Part shown: piece by piece, positions 11,201-20,540 of the stretch
Layout: every line of letters begins with the position of its first letter
Numbering within the stretch: position 1 is the stretch's first letter
DNA from: Macrosoma leucophasiata
Lineage: Eukaryota; Arthropoda; Insecta; Lepidoptera; Hedylidae
Assembly: GCA_036365455.1 (NCBI GenBank)
Contig: JAWQUS010000023.1
Location: 372,001 to 436,000, forward strand
Direction: 5' to 3'
Length of the DNA: 64,000 bases
Notes under the pieces: model-generated
The model's database searches: none
Told to the model about the DNA's origin: nothing
The model's input: the letters and a program-made list of their open reading frames with translations, nothing else
Made by a program: the position numbers and the translations under genes

Positions 11201-14200
11201 TTTTTAATTTTGTAATTTGACCTATCACAAGCTAATTCTATTATTTCCAAGTGATTAAATAAATTTTTGAGTTTGAGAGAATTTAGAAATTAAAGAAAAT
11301 GAAAAAAAAAAATGACTTCGGGCAGTCATCGAATTTGCAACTTCTTGTCCGAAGCCTTGTATGACCGAAGCCCAAGTGGTAGCTTTGCGGCAGATCGGCT
11401 GGACTGGTTATACTGAGATCGCAGGTTCGATTCATGCCCGAAGTCAAATTTTTCATTCTATTTTTTCTTTAATTGCAAATGAGATTACACCAATACCCTT
11501 TTAAAAATACACATTACTGTAGCAAAGAATATGGAACCATGAATAAAACAATGCAATTCTCTACATACCTTTTCTTATCTGGGTACATTTATTCATCCTA
11601 TTTTCCCTTGCTCCATTAAAATAAATATTCTACAAATTAAATACTCGCAATGTTTCCCGACAGCCCGTGAGAATTATCGGTCCATACTAATCAAGCTCAT
11701 TGTACAGCCCTCGCTCGAGACCGGTTTTGCAAAAAAAAAAAAACCGGCAAATGGCCCCCGTATCAGTGTTGTGGCCATACAAATTGTTCCAACGCATCGT
11801 TTTATTGCAGGCATAAACATAGTTCACCAAGTGTTTTCGAATTAATATAGGGCATTATAGGGAGGGAGATTATCTGTACGATCGATTGTATTGCCTAATC
11901 TGTGCTAAATGTAGTGTTGCCAGATGATGTCGGCGATGTACCTCTAGATTTATTTAGTTTTTCCCCAGAAATCTACTAATTTACCCTCACCATTTTTACT
12001 TTATAATCATTATTATTATTTTATGCGCATTTACTAGCTGTATCCACAACTTTGTCCGCGTAGCGTGTTGTAGGCTTCTCCAACAAATGAACTATCTAAC
12101 ACTAAAATATTTTTTCAAATCGGTCTTGCAGTTCCTGAGATTAGCGCGATCAAACAAACAAACAAACTTAGTGTGAGATTCACAGACCGCACTACGACTT
12201 TACTTTCGAGCAAAGTACGCTTCGAACTGTCAAATCCCATACATTTCTGACAGTTCTAAGCATACTTTGCTCAAAGTAAAGTCGTAGTGCGGTCTGTGAA
12301 TGTGAGATTCACAGACCGCACTACGACTTTCACATATGAGTTTTGACAGTTCTAAGCGTACTTTTCTGAAAATAAAGTCGTAGTGCGGTCTGTGAATCTG
12401 ACCATTAGTGTTTACTTCCGATCGGAAGTTCTGAAGTGTGAAATATGATCGAAGTGACAAGTTCTCATTTTTTCGTTTTCTTCGTTTTTCAATTTTTCCC
12501 TAAACATCCCTCAAATATTTTGTCCCCGTATTCTGTGACTAACTCTTTCGAAGAGTGAGAAGAGAGGAAGTGTGCCACTGGAAATTTTACCCAACTCGGG
12601 CATCAAACACAGGAACATACACCTAGAATGATATCCTACTATCACTAATCCACCACATTTAATATATCTGTCGGTATTTAACAAATATAAATGAGCGTTC
12701 ACCACCGACTAATATGAATAACATGATGTTTTAATTTCAATACACCACAAGTCAGTAACGGTTGTTGGCCGGCATCGGTTGTCGAAGTACGGAATCCGGT
12801 TTCGGTATCCATAATACCGATTTAATGATGTATTTAATAATATTATGTGCTCGAATGTATATTTAAATGTTTGAATTTTTTATTATGGTGGAATGCTTCG
12901 TGTTCGCTTGATTTATGTGTGGTAATAAGTACGGAATTTTCTGTGGTTATGATTGGGTGTTTATTTCTTTCTCATCATCGGTTAGTGTTCCTAATTATTT
13001 GATCAGAAAAAATACCAGGAAAATGCTGGGAAATATCAGGATTTTATACAAATTTAGGGTTGCCACAGAGTAGATTTTTAATGGCACTTTCGAAGTTCCA
13101 AATATGTCTGCATGTCAAAGGGTTTATCCCTTATGAAATGGGATACTTTAGAATGACTACGCCCTTGAGTCCCTACACTGGAACTCTACCATCACTATCG
13201 TATCGAAAATCTAGGCATCTTCAATCATTTTTTTTTATAAAACACGCTTCGTCGTGATTCGTCGCGCGCGCTAGCGCGCGGCGCGGTATAGGATTTGAGG
13301 CACGTGCCCCTTTTCCTCGGCATCTTCTGCTCCCATAGTAACAGGAGCGGCGTCTTGTCTGGGTGGCGCAGTGGTAAGCGCCGCGTCGCCGATTAGGACG
13401 CAGCGACGGAGTAGGCGCCTCCCAAGTGTGGTGGTGCCGTGATGACAGCGGGGCCGCGGCGGTTGGTATTGCGGCGGCGGGGGCGGGGGGGTGTCGTCAC
13501 GGCGCAAAGTGGCGTCGCTGCGGCGGCTTCCGTCGCCCAGCGTCGAGTTTTGGGAAGCCAACAGGGGCGAGCATCCACCACTCCAGTGGCAACGCAATCC
13601 ACCACTCCAGTGGCAAAGATATTGCGCGGTCGTAGCCCGGACCGTAGTCGGACCCGCGACCGCATCCCCGATGAAAGCCCCCACGTCCGGGAATCGAACC
13701 CGGGTCGGGCAGGTTACGTGACATCGTCACAGAGCTCTGCATCTAATGGCGAGCCCGGCCGAGCTTGGCTCACTAACGTATCGGATCACGATTCGGGATC
13801 GGGGCTCGGACATACGTCGGCGTCCCGGGGTGTCCGGGTTGATACCACGGAGAGCGGCCTGCTATGTAGTGGGGCAAATCCGTGGAGGTGTCCGTGAGGT
13901 CCGTTTTCCGCACGATAGTACATACCGCGCGCGAGACGGACCACGTACTCCTGAACGGATTCTACACGCAGGTCCCGTGAGATGTTGTCATTTCTGACGT
14001 ACCTCCCCGCGTTGGTTATCAAGCGTAGACACACGTTTTGCTGTACCTAGTGTAAGCGTATTTTATATAAAAACAACAGCCCCACGTAGGTATAAACCTG
14101 TGTCGTGGGTGCCGTTGTGCACATACAACACATACACAAACACCCAGACCCGAAACAAATATCTGTAGGCCATACAAATATTTGTCCCGGTGCGGGGATT

Positions 14201-17200
14201 GAAACCGCGACCCTTCGAATCAAACGGTCATCTCACACCGCTGGACCAACCGGGTCGTCGAATTCGTATTGATCACAGTTTTAGATTATTCTGTAATACA
14301 TAACTCAATTTATCAAAATGAGAATTATTCTGTACCCCTTCTACGAAAAGACGCTTTGCTTTGCATTTGTTAAGTACACGAAGTATCTTTACTATTGTGA
14401 GGAGAATTTTTGAACCTTACAGAACTGTATAAAGATTCGAACACAGGTTTCGACTGTTAGCACAATTACTGAGCAATTCGCTAGTGGCGAAAGTGATGTA
14501 AACACCGTGAAGGTAAACATCGATGTATCGATGCGAGTAAACCACGATGGACAAAAAATCGTCTAAAAACATCGAACTTTAATAAAAAGAGCGAGTTAGT
14601 TTAAAAAAAATACAGCACGTAAGGTTAACCCCTAAAAATGGTATATTGTAAAATGTTATTTTAAAATGATAGATACATAATTAAGAAATATTTACTGCTG
14701 TTAGAGCTTCAGTGACGGAGCTCGCGGCGTAGGCACCACCGCATTACCTAAGATCGCAATAAAGTCAACTATTCTAGTTTAAAATACGCGAGATATCTCC
14801 AAAAAAATGAGACATTCACACTGTTCTTCGTCTGTAGAACGTTTGCTGAATAGATTGCCGGAGTGGTTCGATAAGTGGCGGATGGCCGTCAATGTGGGTA
14901 AGACGGCCGCTTACACTCTGCTACCGACTACCACCACTACGGCTCCGCGGCCAAGATGTTCTATGGCAGCCGTCGGTCAAGTACCTTGGGTGTACCATCG
15001 ACAGAGTGCTGCGCATGGTGCCCACCGTGGATAACGCGGTGCGCCAGGCGGCGGCTGCTCGAGCGATGCTACGTCCGGTACTGCAGTCGAGGCTGCCGTT
15101 GAGCACCAAGCTGCGGATCTATAACACCTACATTCGAACTAGGTTGACGTACGCTGCACCAGCGTGGTACGCCTTGTGCTCCACTACGCAGCGACGTCGC
15201 CTACAGGTACAGCAAAACGTGTGTCTACGCTTGATAACCAACGCGGGGAGGTACGTCAGAAATGACGACATCTCACGGGACCTGCGTGTAGAATCCGTTC
15301 AGGAGTTTGTGGTCCGTCTCGCGCGCGGTATGTACTATCGCGCGGAAAACGGACCTCACGGACACCTCCATGGATTTGCCCACTACATAGCAGGCCGCCT
15401 GATGGGAGGGCACTCTCGTGCGAAATCCTCTCCGTGGTATCAACCCGGACACCCCGGGACGCCGACGTATGTCCGAGCCCCGATCCTCAATCGTGATCCG
15501 ATACGTTAGTGAGCCAAGCTCGGCCGGGCTCGCCATTAGATGCAGAGCTCTGTGACGATGTCACGTAACCTGCCCGACCCGGGTTCGATTCCCGGACGTG
15601 GGGGCTTTCATCGGGGATGCGGTCGCGGGTTCGACTACGGTCCGGGCTACGACCGCGCAATATCTGCGGGCGTTGCCACTGGAGTGGTGGATGCTCGCCC
15701 CTGTTGGCTTCCCAAAACTCGACGCTGGGTGACGGAAGCCGCCGCAGCGACGCCACTTCGCGTCGTGACGACACCCCCGCTGCCGCAATACCAACCGCCG
15801 CGGCTCCGCTGTCATCACGGCACCACCACACTTGGGAGGCGCCTACTCCGTCGCTGCGCCCTAATCGGCGACGCGGCGCTTACCACTGCGCCACCCAGAC
15901 AAGACGCCGCTCCCATTACTATGGGAGCAGAAGATGCCGAGGAAAAGGGGCCTCGAAGCCTATACCGCGCGACTCACGAATCGAATCACGACGGGGTCTA
16001 TGACAACCTGAAATGGGTCTGGGTCAGCGAAAAAAAATATGGGGGTCCACGATAATGGATCTTAACAGTACCAATTTACTTACATCATACCAGTGATTCC
16101 CAAAGTGGTCCGTGGAAGACTCGATGTGGGTCTACGTAGGCGTGAATAAAAATTCTAAATATGGGAATGTGATATAAATGTAGCAAGGGTAGGGGTCCAC
16201 AGAAACCAGAAAAAATTGTGAAGGGTCTACAAGAAAAAATAATTTGGGAACCTCTGGTCTAGATAGATCTTTTAAATAATCTTTACTTACTTTTGGATTT
16301 AATTTATTTTCCTATTTCCACCTCAAGTCATCTTCGGGTGAAAATGGTAATTTATTTATTTATTTACCAAAACTACATCTATTTTTACAGGACATATTTT
16401 CCCAAGACAATAGAGTAGAGCACAATTCTAAACGATTTAACATTATGAAGAAGAATAATAACATATAATCCACATGGCAACTTTTTTGAATTAATTTTTT
16501 CCACATATAAACAAATCAATTTGTTCGGCAATTAAATTTAGTAACACAAGAAACAAGAGATACATATTTTTTTTACCAAATCAAAGGGATTTGCTTTCAT
16601 TGCATTGCATTCATAGAAGCATCGTTTGAGATGTCATCAATATACCTTGTTGCTATGCAAAAGGGAAAGGACGAAGGTTGATGGGCGAACCTACAAACCA
16701 ATATTATTTAATATTTTTTGTGTTATGACGTGTCAAACTAGGATTCAGTTCATATTGATGGTAAGTAAGTACCAAACACTGTTGCAAAAATAACGTCACA
16801 CCTGAATACGATACCGCTGAACCCTATCAATACCGTAAGTAGGTTAGGTAATACGGTATAGCCTGTGCCCTTGAGATACGTCACTGGAGCTCTACCAGTG
16901 AAAGATATCGATGTTTCAGAAACTTCATCAATTTCATCCCTAAGTGGCAAGCTTTTTACCCGCCAACGAAGCCGGTTTATAATTATACGAAGACGAAATC
17001 GGTACAGTGTTTTCCGGGAAGCGAAGATAATGTGCCGTGTGTTTTATACGTCTGCAATCTTCTCGGGAACTTAAATATTTAACAGGTTTTCGAGTTATAC
17101 TTTGGTTATGGATAGCTGTGAGTTAATTAGGCTTATTTCAAAGGGATCACGAAACTGAGATGGACTGTATTGCCTATTGATTGACTGAACATCACTGAAG

Positions 17201-19437
17201 TCAAATTTTTCTTTCCGTTTTTCTTTAAAATAAATATCACAAGCATGTGTTAATGCAAAATAATATAAAACAGATATGTGAAGCCAATTGGCTTATAAAG
17301 CGCAATATAAGTTTCTTTCTGCAAGTGCAAGCGTTGTAGCGCTTGCTGCAGAATGAATCTGTTATTGGTACACTCTGGCCTCAGAGTGTCATTCCGAACC
17401 AGAAGGAAATTCTTAATTGATTGGAACAGGAGAACTATCTTCATAATTCTCATGTATGTACACATCGTATTTGAAGTGGCTCTACTCTCTAACTTTAGTG
17501 TCGCATAGTAGCCAACCCAAATAGGTTTGCCAACCCAAGTAGGGTTTAGTCTTCATTCTCTTATTGGACATTCTTTCTACATGTCCCAACCCTCATCTGT
17601 CACGAATTCTATAAATATATTAAATTTATAAAGTGATCCGGTTTGTAGCGTCGACGGACACGTCGCATCGATGAGTAGTTTTTGTGGATACTAGTTTTGA
17701 CCCGTCAGTAATTACTGAGAGCCTTAAGTGCGTTAATACCTGAATATGCCATTGCAGGCATCAAAGTTCTCGCGGTACACGTGAGGAATGCACAATGGAT
17801 TGAGTTGTATTAATTGCTTTGGAAACGATAATAGACTTTTTCTTGCGATTATTATTGAAGCGTTTGTGAACTGCCTTGCTCAGTGATAATAGGTTGCCAG
17901 TGCTAGGACTGGTATAGGCAGTTTGGGAAGGATTGGGGAGTAAGGAATATAAAGGCTTTCTTTAGAATTCTCAATGGTCTTCTCATGCATTTTGAATTGT
18001 ATCGAATGAATGTCAAAAAGTTTGTCATTACATAGTAACCCATTAAATTATTACTGGTGAATTATGGTTGATTTCCGCGCATAGAGCAACACGAGTCACC
18101 GGCTGCGAGGGACCGGAGAGGAGTAGCCATATGCAGGCTTTCCCCTCTGTCAAAGTACAAGACCAAATGGTCCTATGCCTGTCGCCCAGATATTTAAATA
18201 TGTGCGTGAAATTGTTTATGTATTTTGTTAAAGTCAATGTGTGAGTTTCGTAGTATTAGACGATTTTTGTAGTGTGAGTGTGTGTCACACGAATTTCCCC
18301 CGGCATATAACGACTGTTTTGCATCGGTAATAAACGCTATGACTACTCCCCTCCGTTCGGCCGGTGGCCCGTGTTGCTCTTTGATTTTCGCGTATACAAT
18401 ACTACCAACTTCCTCTCTTACCCGACGTCTCGGTCGCTTGCCAGCTACTGTAGTCACGGGGAGAATGAAAAAGCATACCTCAGCAACAAAACTGTTCGGC
18501 ACATCATATATCCACTCGGTGCACTCCACAGAAGTGTTCAGGTTGAAGCTATCACAGTGGCCGATCGCTGGATGCCGTTGGCATTGCTTAACAGTATCAT
18601 CACCATCCGCCGCTGGTGCTGAAGAGTTCAGCCAGGGCACGTCGAACTGGGCATTGCTGGCTTCACACTCGGGGATCCTGCACCTGTGGATTGGGTTAAT
18701 AGTTGTTACAGCTTAAAGAACTTTTATACATGCATAGCTCGTACATTAACAAAACTAAAATAAAGAAAGTTAAAGCTATGGATCCTATCACCGCTAGTCA
18801 AAGCTAGATCATTAGTATTTTTTCCAGAATACTGAACGATTTTTTAAAAATATTGTCTTATTTATGTGTGATAGTACCCTTTCTATTCACCCGTTAAGTG
18901 TTTTTAAGCCTCATATTATTCCCCAATTATGAATATACTACTGAAAACCAATGTTTATTGGACATATTCCCAAACACTGGGCACAACATTAGTCTTGGAA
19001 CTCTTATCAATTGAAACAAATCAAACAGCATAACTTGCTTCATGGGGATCGAACCCAAGATCTCAAGTCTAGCCACAGAGTTTAGCAATATGTCACAGGT
19101 AAGAAATAATCAGTAACCTCGGCTTTACTGCTCGTAAAGTAAAAAACTACATTTACAAACGGTGTGTCATGACCGGGCTATCTGGCGCTCCACACTCTCT
19201 GCCTACCCCGTTAGGGACTTGGCGTTAAGATACATACATATATACAAACAGTTAAAAATTATACACTCCTCACCTATAATTGACATCCTCCACAGCAAAC
19301 ACGTAATTCACGTTGTACATAGAGTTTGTTGCGTACACCAACGACAACATACACATGGTGATTATCTGATGCCGTCCAAACGCTCCCAGTGTCCCCAGCA
19401 CCGCGTCCAACTGGACTGGGGGCTCCTCCGTAGACAT
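5053..19437 (-). CDS. SLC22-like organic ion transporter, 7 coding exons
   Basis: An MFS membrane transporter related to organic cation/carnitine transporters. Family members move small organic ions across the plasma membrane; the substrate cannot be read from sequence. Exons on the minus strand are 19437-19274, 18683-18479, 8025-7925, 7693-7542, 7167-6550, 5946-5765 and 5265-5053. They total 1635 nt, exactly 545 codons with TAG, and every junction is GT-AG with continuous phase. The 544 residues match the usual family length. Seen: N-terminal hydrophobic helix; large extracellular loop with six cysteines (YRCRIPECE, CQRHPAIGHC, VECTEW, FGLACEEW) and NSS and NTS glycosylation sites; MFS motif GQISDRFGRKT; DESIRWLFSKGK before the central cytoplasmic loop; more helices; basic cytoplasmic tail. 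The start is MSTEEPPVQL, with an in-frame stop shortly upstream. Non-coding first exons cannot be excluded. Confidence 0.92.
5395..5600 (+). repeat. Family G LINE 3' piece in intron 6
   Basis: Landmarks 'aatggcggtcaaac'-like, 'gggtagcagcgtcttgcgat' and 'gtccagttatggacgtcttt' recur at 6150-6360, 21525-21760, 25395-25620 and 56395-56660. The end motif 'gtccagctgtggacgtc..tcggc' is typical of lepidopteran LINE 3' ends. Open frames here are repeat-derived. Confidence 0.65.
5765..5946 (-). CDS. SLC22-like gene, coding exon 6
   Basis: Acceptor ...TTGACCAG, donor GTGAGT. It encodes GYAWVGLALLMAFETLATFS then YMYTSELFPTYTRNS, a conserved SLC22 stretch before helix 11, and ends at ...APQTPLL in phase 0. 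Confidence 0.92.
6150..6370 (+). repeat. Family G LINE 3' piece in intron 5
   Basis: Same order of blocks as the other family G copies, ending 'gtccagcagtcgacatgttt cggctgatatgatgatta', including the short ATG/ATT-type tail. It lies inside intron 5 of the SLC22-like gene, opposite to the gene. Confidence 0.65.
6550..7167 (-). CDS. SLC22-like gene, coding exon 5 (largest)
   Basis: Acceptor ...CATTTCAG, donor GTGAGT. This 618-base exon encodes residues 208-413: helices around AVLFQMILLNCYTCGLIIMP, the DESIRWLFSKGK motif, a long charged cytoplasmic loop and helices QRFLVCMVWWFTITLINYG and INFALLMLMDIPANVFYWL. Confidence 0.92.
7542..7693 (-). CDS. SLC22-like gene, coding exon 4
   Basis: Acceptor ...TTTTTTGCAG, donor GTAAGT. 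It encodes FGRKTAAVFAGTMGAVLGLT through GDALSPMFML: the end of the MFS signature, helix 3 and the start of helix 4. It is not an ATG-initiated frame, so simple frame scanning misses it; the phases on both sides fit exons 3 and 5. Confidence 0.9.
7925..8025 (-). CDS. SLC22-like gene, coding exon 3
   Basis: Acceptor ...GTCACCAG and donor GTATAT. It joins exon 2 in phase 0 as ...FVAE|FGLACEEWKPP, giving the last loop cysteine, transmembrane helix 2 (MVGTVHSFGNMIGLLLQGQI) and the start of the SDRFGRK motif. Confidence 0.9.
8026..9040. other. Start of the 10.5-kb intron 2, nothing recognised
   Basis: Intron sequence of the SLC22-like gene. It is AT-rich with no second exon in the gene's orientation that keeps phase. 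No repeat shared with the rest of the window was recognised. Confidence 0.45.
9043..9115 (-). repeat. Family A retroposon, 3' end piece
   Basis: Reverse complement of the family's last block (tgcagtcatcacttaacatc ... gaactgcatgcttgtttgcc), with the oligo(A) tail appearing as the T-run at 9037-9046. 5'-truncated. Confidence 0.7.
9272..9519. mobile_element. MITE family B, complete copy
   Basis: A short element with terminal inverted repeats: left 'catagagcaacatgggccac' from 9276 and right its complement ending 'gtgttgctctatg' at 9519. The decanucleotide GTTGTATACT occurs at 9262-9271 and 9520-9529 and is the likely target duplication. Another copy is at 18080-18378 and a damaged one is split by the BEL element. 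It has no coding capacity. An 8-10 bp duplication fits MULE, P or hAT type transposases; I cannot choose. Confidence 0.75.
9885..10510. repeat. Family E foldback repeat, interrupted by a LINE
   Basis: The left part (9885-9990) and right part (10407-10510) together match the uninterrupted copy at 59019-59250: 'acttcggcttatttcggtct ... gtcgaccattttgatcaa ... actatcagtgcctacg', then '...ctctacgaagtcgaaac...'. The two halves are separated by a LINE fragment flanked by a 10-base duplication. Confidence 0.75.
9991..10406 (+). mobile_element. 5'-truncated non-LTR retrotransposon fragment
   Basis: AGTGCCTACG at 9981-9990 and again at 10407-10416 is the target duplication. The plus strand encodes the C-terminal tail of a LINE ORF2: RIQVFRNRCLRQIQG, then after a frameshift ISNEDLWNLCRETPIGPQIR, RRKWTWIGHTLRRPPDHIP, GKRKRGRPKYTWRRSVAAE and a TAG at about 10373. 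A short tail with aagt units follows. The minus-strand 128-codon open frame here is spurious. Clade not assigned. Confidence 0.8.
10511..12030. other. Intron 2 stretch with minor repeat pieces
   Basis: At 10537-10640 is the start of the 'aggttccgtacctcaag ... gtctgtctgtccgtctgtcc' repeat also present at 24098-24280. At 11300-11480 is an S3 SINE (listed separately). The rest is AT-rich and unrecognised. Confidence 0.45.
11367..11480 (+). repeat. tRNA-derived SINE (type S3)
   Basis: The tRNA-like head has an A-box-like segment near 11374 and a B box GGTTCGATTCA near 11425. It ends 'cccgaagtcaaatttttc', and the tail 'attctattttttctttaa' is shared with copies at 23191 and 17200. The shared tail argues for a SINE, not a working tRNA gene. 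Confidence 0.6.
12031..12176 (+). repeat. Dispersed repeat with 'cctgagattagcgcgatcaaac'-type end
   Basis: 'actagctgtatccacaactt', 'aaatcggtcttgcagttcct' and 'caaacaaacaaacaaact' are in the order seen in a very common lepidopteran interspersed repeat. No coding content; class left open. Confidence 0.5.
12177..12401. mobile_element. Two adjacent palindromic MITEs
   Basis: The first hairpin is 12178-12301: arms of about 57 bases (attcacagaccgcactacga... and its complement) around a loop of about ten bases. The second is 12306-12400, with 'gattcacagaccgcactacg' at its left end and its complement at the right, and a shorter imperfect interior. A relic of the same end (aaagtcgtagtg) is at 39325. 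No coding content. Confidence 0.8.
12402..13258. other. Intron 2 stretch, nothing recognised
   Basis: AT-rich DNA between the palindromic MITEs and the Jockey tail. No phase-compatible exon or known repeat is recognised. Confidence 0.4.
13259..14045 (-). mobile_element. Jockey-type LINE 3' end, minus orientation (J1)
   Basis: Minus-strand coding from about 14045 to 13786 gives VCLRLITNAGRYVRN and SRDLRVESVQEYVVRLARG, the C-terminal end of a Jockey-clade reverse transcriptase ORF. It has an internal deletion of about 30 bp compared with J2. The very GC-rich 3' untranslated part (13785-13259) includes tRNA-like pieces, described as a finding. It lies in intron 2 of the SLC22-like gene. The many open frames over it on both strands are by-products of its GC content. 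Confidence 0.8.
14060..14262 (-). repeat. tRNA-derived SINE (type S2), minus copy
   Basis: Reverse complement of the 2056-2250 SINE: head at about 14260 down to 14185 (gacgacccggttggtccagc), then the body with the 'caggtttatacctacg' block and a T/A-rich tail near 14060. It sits between the two inverted Jockey tails. Confidence 0.7.
14263..14799. other. Spacer between the inverted Jockey tails
   Basis: AT-rich, unrecognised except a short family A head at 14690-14755 (tttactgctgttagagcttc ... ccaccgcattaccta), truncated after about 65 bases. Confidence 0.5.
14800..16010 (+). mobile_element. Jockey-type LINE 3' end, plus orientation (J2)
   Basis: 5'-truncated. Plus-strand coding begins near 14808 (RHSHCSSSVERLLNRLPEWF, DKWRMAVNVGKTA), shifts frame near 14905-14960, then runs through VKYLGCTIDRVLRM, RPVLQSRLPLSTKLRIYNTY, TRLTYAAPAWYALC and RLITNAGRYVRNDDISRDLR to TAG at 15507-15509. 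This is the thumb and C-terminal region downstream of the reverse-transcriptase YADD box in Jockey-clade ORF2. The GC-rich 3' UTR continues to about 16010. It matches J1 in inverse orientation over about 750 bp. Confidence 0.85.
16091..16256 (-). mobile_element. hAT-like MITE, diverged copy
   Basis: Ends 'cagtgattcccaaag' at the left and 'tttgggaacctctg' at the right are imperfect inverted repeats of the CAG..TTCCCAAA type seen in hAT MITEs. The inside ('gaccccta', 'ggaatgtgatataaat') matches the copy at 63518-63705 in inverse orientation. No matching 8-base duplication was found for this copy. Confidence 0.65.
16257..16730. other. Intron 2 stretch, nothing recognised
   Basis: AT-rich DNA with no recognised repeat or exon. 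Confidence 0.4.
16735..16912 (-). repeat. Family A retroposon, internally deleted copy
   Basis: Reverse complement. The head is at 16912 (actggtagagctccagtgac) and runs through 'attacctaac' near 16832; a piece of the 3' block lies near 16745-16770 (ttcatattgatggtaag). The middle is missing or unrecognisable. Confidence 0.55.
16913..18055. other. Intron 2 stretch, minor SINE tail only
   Basis: An S3-type SINE tail 'gaagtcaaatttttctttcc' lies at about 17198-17235. A small inverted pair 'gcaagcgttgtagcgcttgc' is at 17328-17347. Nothing else is recognised. Confidence 0.4.
18080..18378. mobile_element. MITE family B, longer copy
   Basis: Left end 'catagagcaacacgagtcac' and right end 'ggcccgtgttgctctttg' form inverted repeats. 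The flanks ATTTCCGCG (18071-18079) and ATTTTCGCG (18384 onward, after the end) look like a 9-base target duplication with one change. The inside is about 300 bp with no coding role. It lies in intron 2, about 100 bp from the exon 2 donor site. Confidence 0.75.
18479..18683 (-). CDS. SLC22-like gene, coding exon 2 (extracellular loop)
   Basis: Acceptor ...CAATCCACAG, donor GTATGC. It encodes CRIPECEASNAQFDVPWLNS onward to ECTEWIYDVPNSFVAE, which is the cysteine-rich extracellular loop typical of SLC22 proteins. An extended minus-strand open frame runs past the donor into the intron, where a MITE lies from 18378 down to 18080. Confidence 0.92.
19155..19250 (+). repeat. LINE 3' tail fragment (family F)
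   Basis: Encodes the last residues RAIWRSTLSAYPVRDLA of a non-LTR ORF also seen at 37774 and 60490. It is followed by 'agatacatacatatataca', the ATAC-type tail. It lies in intron 1 of the SLC22-like gene (18684-19273). Confidence 0.65.
19274..19437 (-). CDS. SLC22-like gene, coding exon 1 (residues 1-54)
   Basis: It begins at ATG 19437-19435 (MSTEEPPVQLDAVLGTLG) and contains the first hydrophobic segment (HQIITMCMLSLVYATNSMY). The donor GTGAGG follows ...AATTATAG; phase 2, completing an arginine codon with exon 2. Confidence 0.9.
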
Positions 19438-20540
19438 GTTCCTGTTTATGCTAGCCTGGTACCCGAGCGAGCAAAGTTTGATATAAATTTATGATTTCAG
19501 ATGTCCATCATGGGGTAGAAGCAAAGCTTGAACATTTTAATCACACGTCTTCCTTAAATTTTGAGTTATTGATTTTCAGTTTCTATTTCCAATTCGTGTT
19601 GATCTTCGATTTATTTTTCACATGTTTTAGACTCTAAATTGGATTTTGACAGTTCTTTTATAGACTATATTTTAAAGACTTTATTAATTAGGACATTCTA
19701 TGAAATGTTGTTTGCAGTTGCTACACGTTAACGAGTAGGCTTTGCATTCATGCGCATGTCATGATTTTCGTTAATGAATCTCATGTCAATCTCTTATTCT
19801 GATTCACGTAATTACTCTGTAAATAAAGAAGATCTGAAGGATTTCAATGCATGATTTTGATAAATATCAATTTTTCAAGACTAAATTTGTATGATTTTTT
19901 CTAATGAAGTAGGTAAATTGATAATTTAGCTCTAATATAATAAATAACATGCATGCAGACACTTATAATATATTTATTAAGGAATACATGAAAAATCCTT
20001 ATCTTTATTATTATTTTATTGCATATTTAAAGCATATAGTTAAAAGCCACATTCGTTTCATTATAGCTGTGTAATACAACAATATATTTATGGAGAGACT
20101 TAAAATTTTACTGTCAGACCAAGAGTCAGTCATCGATCAGCAATAAAATGATCTATTTTATCAATACACAAAATTGTGTATGCACATTAAAATCGCCCGT
20201 TATGTTTTTCTCTCATGTACTAGATTGGTGGCCTATTGAGATCCCGGGCACATAATCACACTCCGAAAGTGACTATGGAAGACTTCCAAAAATTTGAAAA
20301 AATCTTCTTTAATAAATAATAATTTACTTTGCCACCAACGTATCGAACCCAGGACCCCAGCGTATAATGCGTTGTTACTTATGATGCAATTAGTTACAAA
20401 TAGGTAGGCACATGCTTTCAAGTCAAGATACCTTCAAAATCTCAAACAGGAGCGATTATCGACCCACCTACTTCCAAATATTGTATTTCCCCAAATATCG
20501 GGTAAAAATTATGCAACTGGTAACAATAATTATTAAGTAC
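19438..20540. other. Upstream flank of the SLC22-like coding start
   Basis: This should hold the promoter and any untranslated exon of the transporter gene. An in-frame stop lies within about 60 bases upstream of the ATG. No clear core promoter motif can be singled out. A tRNA-like 3' half (minus strand, ggtcctgggttcgatacgtt near 20336-20356) is a SINE relic. Confidence 0.4.

Noticed and set aside
13271..13897. Several overlapping open frames of 65-152 codons on both strands
   Set aside because: They arise from the GC-rich 3' UTR of the Jockey-type LINE, where stop codons are rare in all frames; J2 shows the same artefact.
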